Origin: Bacteroidales bacterium GP2
GTDB taxonomy: Bacteria; Bacteroidota; Bacteroidia; Bacteroidales; Muribaculaceae
DNA: 11,049 nucleotides
Direction of reading: 5' to 3'
NCBI GenBank assembly: GCA_001701115.1
Contig: DAAJ01000074.1
Span: 24,005 to 35,053, forward strand
This document shows, piece after piece, positions 5,400 through 11,049 of the stretch. The position numbers and the translations under genes are program-made. The notes under the pieces were generated by a model that searched no databases, was not told the origin of the DNA, and saw nothing but the letters and a program-made list of their open reading frames with translations. Position 1 is the first letter of the stretch. The number at the start of each line of letters is the position of its first letter.

Positions 5400-8021
5400 T
5401 TACTTGGTAAGTGCCTCTATAGCTTTTGTTAGGCTTTCGATTTTTGCGTGTGCGTCTGCAAGTTTTTTACGTTCAGCTTCAACAACTTGCGCCGGTGCAT
5501 TAGCAACAAATCTTTCATTGGATAGTTTTTTCTGAACGGAAGCAAGGAATCCCTGGGTATACTCAAGGTCTTTATTCAGCCGGTCAAGCTCGGCAGCAGT
5601 GTCAATGTTTCCGGAAAGAGGCACATTGATTTCCACGCTTCCTGCTATAAATGACGCACTTGCAGCATCCTTTTCAGCATTCTGCTTGATTTCGGCGACA
5701 TTTGCAAGTTTAGCAATAATAGCATTCTCGCTGTTATCCCAACTGCCAATTACGTTTACTGTAATCTGTTCGCGGTTCGGAATATTCTTTTCTGCGCGGA
5801 TGTTGCGAAGTCCGTTTACCACTTCTTGTGCATGCGCCATTATGCTTATTATCTCTGAGTCGGTATCTATAGGCTGCGGAATCTGTGCATACATGATAGA
5901 TTCTCCTTCGCGGCGCTCCTCAAGATGCTGCCAAAGTTCTTCAGTGATAAATGGCATGAAGGGGTGAAGCAGTTTCAGGAGTGAGTCAAAGAAGCCAAGT
6001 GTGGTTTTGTAGGTCTTGGCATCCACCGGCTGCCCATACACAGGTTTAGCCATTTCGAGATACCATGAGGAAAAGTCATCCCAGAAGAGGCTGTAAATTA
6101 CTTTAAGAGCTTCGCTGATACGGAATTTTGAGAAAAGGTCGTTTACCTCTTCAATGGACTTTGACAATTTTGCCTCAAACCATTTTGCTGCGAGCTGTGC
6201 GGCTTCGGGTACAGGAGCCTCAGTGCTTACTTCCCATCCTTTTACAAGGCGGAATGCGTTCCATATTTTGTTGCAGAAATTTCTGCCGGTTTCACATAGC
6301 TTTTTGTCAAAGAGAATGTCGTTCCCGGCAGGAGCACAGAGCATGAGCCCGACACGCACGCCGTCAGCGCCATAAGTGTCTATTAGTTCAAGCGGGTCAG
6401 GAGAGTTGCCGAGCTGTTTTGACATCTTCCTGCCTATTTCGTCGCGCACAATGCCGGTGAAGTACACATTATTAAATGGTTGCTTTCCGGCAAAGTGATA
6501 GCCAGCCATAATCATGCGCGCAACCCAGAAGAAAATGATATCCGGTCCGGTAACAAGGTCTGCCGTGGGATAATAGTATTTCATCTCCTCGTTATTCGGG
6601 TCAAGTATGCCATTGAATAGGGAGATAGGCCAGAGCCATGAAGAGAACCATGTGTCAAGAGTATCTTCATCTTGACGAATATCCTCGGCTTTAAGTTCAG
6701 GGTTGATAGCTTTTGCTTTTTCAAGCGCTTCTTTATCGGACTCCGCAACAATGATTTGTCCGTCCGGCAGATAATATGCCGGAATACGATGTCCCCACCA
6801 TAACTGGCGTGAAATGCACCAGTCACGAATCTCTGTCATCCAGTGACGGTAGGTATTTATATATTTTTCCGGAATAAATTTTACCGTGCCGTTTTCAACG
6901 CCTTCCAGTGCAGGTTTTGCGAGTGATTCCATTTTAAGGAACCATTGGTCGCTCAGTCGAGGCTCGGTGACAGTGTCTGAGTTACGCTCCGAGTATCCCA
7001 CCTTGTTTTCATAATTCTCAATCTTTTCAATGAGACCGGCTTCTTGTAAATCTTTTGCAATCTGCTCGCGCACAGCAAATCTGTCCATGCCTACATACAT
7101 TCCTGCGGCGGGTGAAACAGTTGCATCGTCATTGAAAATGTCAATTGATTCCAGATTATGTTTCTGACCCAACATGTAGTCATTCGCATCGTGTGCAGGA
7201 GTGACTTTGAGGCAACCGGTTCCAAATTCGATGTCGACATACTCATCCTCTATAACAGGGATTTCCCTGCCTACGAGCGGAACAATTACACGCTTGCCTT
7301 TGAGGTGGGCATTCTTAGGATCATTAGGATTGATACACATTGCTGTATCGCCCATGATTGTTTCCGGGCGGGTTGTTGCAACAATTGCGTAGGTGTCTTC
7401 ACCTACTACTTTATATTTAAGGTGATACAGTTTGCTATGCTCCTCCTTATATATTACTTCTGCATCGCTAAGGGCAGTTTTGGCTTTCGGGTCCCAGTTA
7501 ACCATTCTCTTGCCACGGTATATCAGACCCTCATTGTACAGGTCGATAAAAACTTTTATAACACTTTTGCTACGGATTTCATCCATTGTGAATGCAGTCC
7601 TGCTCCAGTCGCATGAGGCACCAAGGCGGCGAAGCTGTTTCAGTATGATGCCACCATAAGTGTTAGTCCAGTCCCATGCGTGCTCCAGGAATTGCTCACG
7701 GGTCAGTGAACTCTTCTTGATTCCTTCTTTTGCCAGCTTTGCAACCACCTTAGCCTCGGTAGCGATACTTGCATGGTCAGTGCCGGGAACCCACAATGCA
7801 TTTTTGCCGGTCATGCGTGCGCGGCGCGTAAGGATGTCCTGGATAGTATTGTTGAGCATGTGCCCCATGTGCAGGACTCCGGTGACATTTGGAGGAGGAA
7901 TAACAATGACAAACGGTTCGCGGGCATCAGGCACACTCCTGAAAAGCCCTTTTTCCATCCAGTAATCATACCATTTCGCCTCCACATCGGCAGGGGAGTA
8001 CTTTGTAGGAAGTTCGCTCAT
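5400..8021 (-). CDS. valS: Valyl-tRNA synthetase
   Basis: 873 residues, class I synthetase charging tRNA-Val. The HIGH-type ATP motif is HMGH (51-54) after PPPNVTGVL, and the KMSKS-type motif is KMSKQ (532-536) followed by LGNSPDP, as expected for ValRS. The CP1 editing domain, which removes mischarged Thr, is marked by ATTRPETIMGDTA (215-227) and GTGCLKVTPAHDANDY (267-282). TWFSSWLWP (457-465) and DIIFFWVARM (494-503) belong to the catalytic core. The C-terminal part of about 65 residues (from about 808, AELDRLNKDLEY) is the charged coiled-coil tRNA-binding arm. It starts at ATG 8021 with MSELPTKYSPADVEAKWYDY, the usual ValRS N-terminus. First gene of a valS-hisS pair, with a likely promoter about 40 bases upstream. 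Confidence 0.97.
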   Translation of the reverse strand: MSELPTKYSPADVEAKWYDYWMEKGLFRSVPDAREPFVIVIPPPNVTGVLHMGHMLNNTIQDILTRRARMTGKNALWVPGTDHASIATEAKVVAKLAKEGIKKSSLTREQFLEHAWDWTNTYGGIILKQLRRLGASCDWSRTAFTMDEIRSKSVIKVFIDLYNEGLIYRGKRMVNWDPKAKTALSDAEVIYKEEHSKLYHLKYKVVGEDTYAIVATTRPETIMGDTAMCINPNDPKNAHLKGKRVIVPLVGREIPVIEDEYVDIEFGTGCLKVTPAHDANDYMLGQKHNLESIDIFNDDATVSPAAGMYVGMDRFAVREQIAKDLQEAGLIEKIENYENKVGYSERNSDTVTEPRLSDQWFLKMESLAKPALEGVENGTVKFIPEKYINTYRHWMTEIRDWCISRQLWWGHRIPAYYLPDGQIIVAESDKEALEKAKAINPELKAEDIRQDEDTLDTWFSSWLWPISLFNGILDPNNEEMKYYYPTADLVTGPDIIFFWVARMIMAGYHFAGKQPFNNVYFTGIVRDEIGRKMSKQLGNSPDPLELIDTYGADGVRVGLMLCAPAGNDILFDKKLCETGRNFCNKIWNAFRLVKGWEVSTEAPVPEAAQLAAKWFEAKLSKSIEEVNDLFSKFRISEALKVIYSLFWDDFSSWYLEMAKPVYGQPVDAKTYKTTLGFFDSLLKLLHPFMPFITEELWQHLEERREGESIMYAQIPQPIDTDSEIISIMAHAQEVVNGLRNIRAEKNIPNREQITVNVIGSWDNSENAIIAKLANVAEIKQNAEKDAASASFIAGSVEINVPLSGNIDTAAELDRLNKDLEYTQGFLASVQKKLSNERFVANAPAQVVEAERKKLADAHAKIESLTKAIEALTK

Positions 8022-8063
8022 ATCTTTAAATATTCTGGTCTTTCAAATAAATGAATTGAAGTG

Positions 8064-8071
8064 CAAAAGTA
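8064..8071 (-). promoter_or_regulatory. Likely -7 box of the valS-hisS promoter
   Basis: Minus-strand TACTTTTG (8071-8064) matches the Bacteroidetes TAnnTTTG element and would place transcription start about 35 bases before the valS ATG. A convincing TTTG/TTG -33 partner at 18-21 bases upstream is not visible, so this rests on the -7 match and position. No T-box-like or leader-peptide structure is seen in the short untranslated region. Confidence 0.5.
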
Positions 8072-8208
8072 ATAATTTTTCAGCCACCCATATATATAAT
8101 AAGGTATATTTCTTAGTGGTTCTTATCGGATTGCGTTGAAAATAGGCAAGTTAGCGATATGAGAATAATAGCCAAATGTGAAATTTTGTAAAAATATCGC
8201 AAGGGGTA

Positions 8209-8239
8209 TTGCGTATATCAAAAAAGGTTCCTACCTTTG
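8209..8239 (+). promoter_or_regulatory. Promoter of the tRNA-Pro gene
   Basis: TACCTTTG (8232-8239) matches TAnnTTTG exactly, with TTG (8209-8211) 20 bases upstream in the spacing expected for the Bacteroidetes housekeeping sigma factor. It puts the transcription start near 8245, about 14 bases before the mature tRNA. Confidence 0.72.
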
Positions 8240-8258
8240 CATCGCTTTTGAAAACAAT

Positions 8259-8332
8259 CGGGGTGTAGCTCAGTTGGTTAGAGTACGCGTCTGGGGGGCG
8301 TGAGGTCGCTAGTTCGAGTCTAGTCACCCCGA
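8259..8332 (+). tRNA. tRNA-Pro (anticodon GGG)
   Basis: Complete cloverleaf, 74 nt to the discriminator A. The acceptor stem CGGGGTG (8259-8265) pairs with CACCCCG (8325-8331) over 7 bp. The D stem is GCTC/GAGT (8268-8271, 8281-8284). The anticodon stem CGCGT/GCGTG (8286-8290, 8298-8302) encloses the loop CTGGGGG, with anticodon GGG at 8293-8295. The T stem GCTAG/CTAGT (8308-8312, 8320-8324) carries the loop TTCGAGT. Starting at C8259 rather than G8260 is required for the stem and matches the C1-G72 pair of bacterial tRNA-Pro. The 3' CCA is not encoded (the sequence continues CAAAA) and must be added by nucleotidyltransferase. Stand-alone gene with its own promoter and terminator. Confidence 0.96.
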
Positions 8333-8340
8333 CAAAAGTT

Positions 8341-8371
8341 AGAGCGATGAGATTTCTCACCGCTCTTTTTT
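8341..8371 (+). terminator. Intrinsic terminator of tRNA-Pro
   Basis: AGAGCG (8341-8346) pairs with CGCTCT (8361-8366). After an A/C mismatch an inner stem TGAG/CTCA closes a four-base loop. A T-run (8366-8371) follows. It starts 8 bases after the tRNA and is oriented for the plus strand. Confidence 0.85.
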
Positions 8372-8402
8372 ATTTATTTATATGTGAAAAACCGGAGTAG
8401 CC

Positions 8403-8469
8403 TCTTGGGGGTCAGTTGCAAATGAACTGCACCCAAAAGTTGAACAATAAACTTTTAGAGTGCAGTCCA
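8403..8469. repeat. Cluster of degenerate IS-type terminal inverted repeats
   Basis: The stretch between the tRNA terminator and the GH2 gene contains three copies of one motif. TGAACTGCACCCAAAAGTT (8423-8441) and AACTTTTAGAGTGCAGTCCA (8450-8469) form an imperfect inverted repeat around an 8-base spacer, differing by a substitution or two and one inserted base. A third copy, CTTGGGGGTCAGTTGCA (8403-8419), is inverted relative to the 8423 copy and nearly abuts it. TG...CTGCACCCAAAAGTTG resembles termini of IS3-family (IS150-like) elements as I remember them. No transposase reading frame is present, so these are end remnants or a tiny non-autonomous unit. A weak hairpin role at the 3' end of the GH2 mRNA is possible, but there is no U-run. 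Confidence 0.5.
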
Positions 8470-8509
8470 CAAGTTTAGGCAGCCTCTCTACTATTTTGGA
8501 GTATTAGGT

Positions 8510-11017
8510 TTATTCTGTTTTTAGAGTGAGGGTTGCAGCCTTCAATCCAGGTGCCGTAGCTTTAAGGGTGATGTTTCCGGGCTTAGTGTCAGTCCTGACA
8601 ATAGTTGTCAGTTCTCCGTGGAAAGCTTTCATGTGCGGTGCCTGGAATGATTCAGTGGATGCCGAATTGCCGTTTGCAGAGGCATGGTAGGATCCTGCAC
8701 CGCTAACACTGAAACGGATATCATTTTCTGCATCAGGTACAAGATTGCCATCCTTATCCACAACGCTTACACGCACAAAAGCAAGGTCTTTTCCGTCAGC
8801 CTTGTAGTTTTCGCGGTCAGCAGTGAGCACAATGTGGTGTGCTTTGCCAGCCGTGTGTATCTCCTTTTCGGCAACAGCTTTTCCATCCTTGTCGTAGGCA
8901 ACAACCTTTACTGTTCCAGGTTCATACTTAGTATCCATCCACATAAGGCGGTATCTTTTCTGGCGTTCAAAAGATGCACGAGCCTCCGGTGTATATGTAC
9001 TATCAATGTCGATAGAAAGGTCTTTGGTGCGTCGTCCCTGGCTTACTCCATTAATGAACAGTTCCGCAGATGGATAATTCGTATAGACAAAAATTGGTGT
9101 TGTTTCTCCTTCACGACCATGCCATGTCCAGTGGGGAAGAATGTGGAGCGTTTCCTCATCAGGATTCCAATGGCTGCGATAAAGGTAATAACGGTCTTTA
9201 GGAATACCGGCAAGGTCTACAATACCGAACAGGGAGCTATGGCTTGGCCAGTTGGTGTAATACGGAGTGGGTTCTCCAAGATAATCGAACCCGGTCCATA
9301 CAAATTCACCCATTGTGTAAGGCAAATCCTCCTGCATGATGAAATCATCTTCAGGTAGATTCGACCATCCGCAGTGCTCGACATCATATGAGCTGCTCTG
9401 ATGATCATCGTATGTTGCCATTGATTTACGTTCAACAGGGAATTTATACACTCCACGTGAGCTGACAGTGGATGCGGTTTCACTGCCAAGAATAAGTTCT
9501 TGCGGTAATTTGCGATATGCTTCCGGATATTTGAACGGGCGATAATTGAATCCGGGGATATCCATTACAGCGGCGAAATTATTGTTGATGACCGCATCGG
9601 GAGCATCCATGCCTTGGGTTACCGGACGTGTCGGATCCTCTCTGTGGCAAATGTCCTGTAACCAACGTGCTATACGAGCTTGCCCTTCTCCCCATTGGTT
9701 TGGAACTTCGTTTCCAATACACCACATTACAACAGATGGATTGTTGCGGTAATTGTGAATCAGGTTTGTAAGGTCTTTTTCAGCCCATTCGTCAAACAGG
9801 AGGTTGTAGCCGTTCTGGCACTTCGCCATATTCCATTCGTCAAAGCTTTCTGCCATAAGCATCATGCCCATCTCGTCACAGGCTCTTACAAGTTCAGGAG
9901 CCGGCATATTATGGGATGTCCTGATTGCATTTACGCCCATGTCTTTCAATATTCGTATCTGGCGTCGTATTGCCGCATCATTTACTGCTGCTCCAAGCGG
10001 ACCGAGATCATGATGGTTGCATACGCCTTTGAATTTTATTTTCTCTCCGTTAAGGAAGAATCCTTCGTTTGGTTTTACTTCTATAGAGCGTATTCCAAAT
10101 GGGGTTGTGTAAGTATCTTTAAGTTCATTGCCTTTGTACAGTCGTGTTTCCGCAGTGTAAAGTGCAGGGGAGTCAGTTGACCACAATTCAGGGCTATTAA
10201 CGATAATGGACTGAACAGCGGCACTGTCATTGTAAGCATATTCCTTCAATGAAACTTTATCTATTGCAACCTCATTGCCTTTAGGATCAAGAATAATTGT
10301 TTCTAAAGCATAATCGGCAGGATCTGCTCCTTTTGGAAGCTCAGGAGTGGTGCGGATATTCACTTTTGCCCATTCCTTGTTTATGTTAGGAGTAGTAATG
10401 TAAGTTCCCCATACCGGAATATGTGCATCTTCGGTTACAATCAAATGTACATTCCTGTATAATCCTGCTCCCGGATACCAACGCGAGGACTCAGGAAGGT
10501 TTTCAAGGCGAACCGCAACGATGTTCTTCTCTTCAGGGTTAAGATAGGGTGTTATGTCGAAATGGAATGAATTATAGCCGTAAGGCCAGTATGCCGCCTC
10601 TTTGCCATTTACATATACTTTTGCGTGGCTCATGGCTCCGTCAAAAAGCAGAGTAGCTCGTTTCCCATCTGTGATGTCAGATGCATCTATTTCAGTCCTG
10701 TACCAACCGGTTCCAACGAAAGGCAGTCCGCCTGTGCGTCCGGCGTGTTCCATCGCCTCTTTCTGCCCGTCCTGTGTTATTGCCACGTTCTGACGGTCAT
10801 TGTCCCAACTGAATGGTCCGTAAATAGCCCAGTCATGCGGCACTGTCACAGATTGCCATTTTGAGTCATCAAATTCAGGCTTGACAAACTCCGGACTGTC
10901 TTCGCGGGTAAATTTCCATTTTTCAAGTAAAGTCTCTTTCCGTGGCTGTTGCGCCCAGGAGGCTAATGCACTCATCAGCATTATTGCACATATTGATGCT
11001 AAAGCTGTTTTTTTCAT
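8510..11017 (-). CDS. Secreted GH2 family glycosidase, beta-galactosidase-like, with DUF4982-type domain
   Basis: 835 residues. A type I signal peptide (MKK, hydrophobic core, probable cleavage after SWA at 22) sends it to the periplasm or beyond; the Cys at 10 is not in a lipobox. Domains in order: sugar-binding jelly roll (about 28-195), Ig-like domain (200-310), TIM barrel (about 311-605), a DUF4982-like segment (about 625-700) and a C-terminal Ig/Big-like domain (about 725-835). The acid/base is E437 in WCIGNEVP; the nucleophile is probably E513 in GSETAS. Their spacing of 76 residues equals E461-E537 in E. coli LacZ. CNHHDLGP (333-340) and RTSHNMPAPEL (366-376) are GH2 barrel motifs. Beta-galactosidase is the best guess; other GH2 activities such as beta-glucuronidase cannot be excluded. 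It probably trims host or plant glycans. No neighbour in view is a SusC/D or regulator gene, and only 32 bases upstream are visible, without a recognisable promoter. Confidence 0.9.
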   Translation of the reverse strand: MKKTALASICAIMLMSALASWAQQPRKETLLEKWKFTREDSPEFVKPEFDDSKWQSVTVPHDWAIYGPFSWDNDRQNVAITQDGQKEAMEHAGRTGGLPFVGTGWYRTEIDASDITDGKRATLLFDGAMSHAKVYVNGKEAAYWPYGYNSFHFDITPYLNPEEKNIVAVRLENLPESSRWYPGAGLYRNVHLIVTEDAHIPVWGTYITTPNINKEWAKVNIRTTPELPKGADPADYALETIILDPKGNEVAIDKVSLKEYAYNDSAAVQSIIVNSPELWSTDSPALYTAETRLYKGNELKDTYTTPFGIRSIEVKPNEGFFLNGEKIKFKGVCNHHDLGPLGAAVNDAAIRRQIRILKDMGVNAIRTSHNMPAPELVRACDEMGMMLMAESFDEWNMAKCQNGYNLLFDEWAEKDLTNLIHNYRNNPSVVMWCIGNEVPNQWGEGQARIARWLQDICHREDPTRPVTQGMDAPDAVINNNFAAVMDIPGFNYRPFKYPEAYRKLPQELILGSETASTVSSRGVYKFPVERKSMATYDDHQSSSYDVEHCGWSNLPEDDFIMQEDLPYTMGEFVWTGFDYLGEPTPYYTNWPSHSSLFGIVDLAGIPKDRYYLYRSHWNPDEETLHILPHWTWHGREGETTPIFVYTNYPSAELFINGVSQGRRTKDLSIDIDSTYTPEARASFERQKRYRLMWMDTKYEPGTVKVVAYDKDGKAVAEKEIHTAGKAHHIVLTADRENYKADGKDLAFVRVSVVDKDGNLVPDAENDIRFSVSGAGSYHASANGNSASTESFQAPHMKAFHGELTTIVRTDTKPGNITLKATAPGLKAATLTLKTE

Positions 11018-11049
11018 GGCATGTACTGTTAAATGATTTGTTGTTATTG

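Noticed and set aside
8151..8360. A 69-codon minus-strand ORF across the tRNA region
   Set aside because: It is the antisense of the tRNA-Pro gene plus its terminator and promoter. The protein-like stretch is the well-known artefact of translating tRNA antisense.
8399..8487. 7-bp direct repeat AGCCTCT (8399-8405 and 8481-8487) flanking the IS-end cluster, as a target-site duplication
   Set aside because: The repeats do not sit directly at the inverted-repeat ends, and a 7-bp match within this distance can occur by chance.
10988..11017. Lipoprotein signal on the GH2 enzyme because of Cys10
   Set aside because: The residue before the Cys is Ile and the hydrophobic core lies after it, so no lipobox is formed; a type I signal peptide fits better.

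Overview
The window looks like a chromosomal segment from a Bacteroidales (Bacteroidota) bacterium, probably a gut or host-associated one. Three independent signs support this. There are -7 boxes of the Bacteroidetes form TAnnTTTG in front of the aromatic operon, valS and the tRNA gene. DAHP synthase and chorismate mutase are fused in that order, next to a stand-alone prephenate dehydratase and prephenate dehydrogenase. There is also a secreted GH2/DUF4982-type glycosidase of the kind common in Bacteroides relatives. Genus cannot be fixed from the sequence alone.

Layout: every protein gene is on the minus strand. Reading in the direction of transcription (right to left), a secreted GH2 beta-galactosidase-like enzyme occupies 8510-11017. 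A short stretch carrying degenerate insertion-sequence termini (8403-8469) follows. A plus-strand tRNA-Pro(GGG) gene (8259-8332) has its own promoter and terminator. Next come valS (5400-8021) and hisS (4027-5394), only 5 bases apart. Then a tight aromatic amino acid operon begins: prephenate dehydratase (2915-3763), aminotransferase (1741-2925), DAHP synthase-chorismate mutase (630-1712) and prephenate dehydrogenase (1-630, cut by the window edge). The genes overlap or nearly touch (11-base overlap, 28-base gap, TAATG overlap). Together they cover entry into the shikimate pathway, formation of prephenate, and both exits to phenylalanine and tyrosine.

The most interesting element is in the 263-base gap between hisS and the prephenate dehydratase gene, where gene callers would show nothing. 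A promoter is followed by a 24-codon leader ORF with a run of aromatic codons (Tyr x5, Phe, Tyr, Phe at codons 7-14). The last codons of the leader form one arm of a perfect 11-bp antiterminator. That antiterminator is mutually exclusive with a terminator hairpin ending in a U-run just upstream of the structural genes. This is the full architecture of a ribosome-mediated Tyr/Phe transcription attenuator in a Bacteroidetes setting. The ACT domain of the downstream prephenate dehydratase lacks the usual ESRP phenylalanine-binding motif, so control may rest more on this RNA switch and on the chorismate mutase domain of the fused DAHP synthase. That last link is inference.
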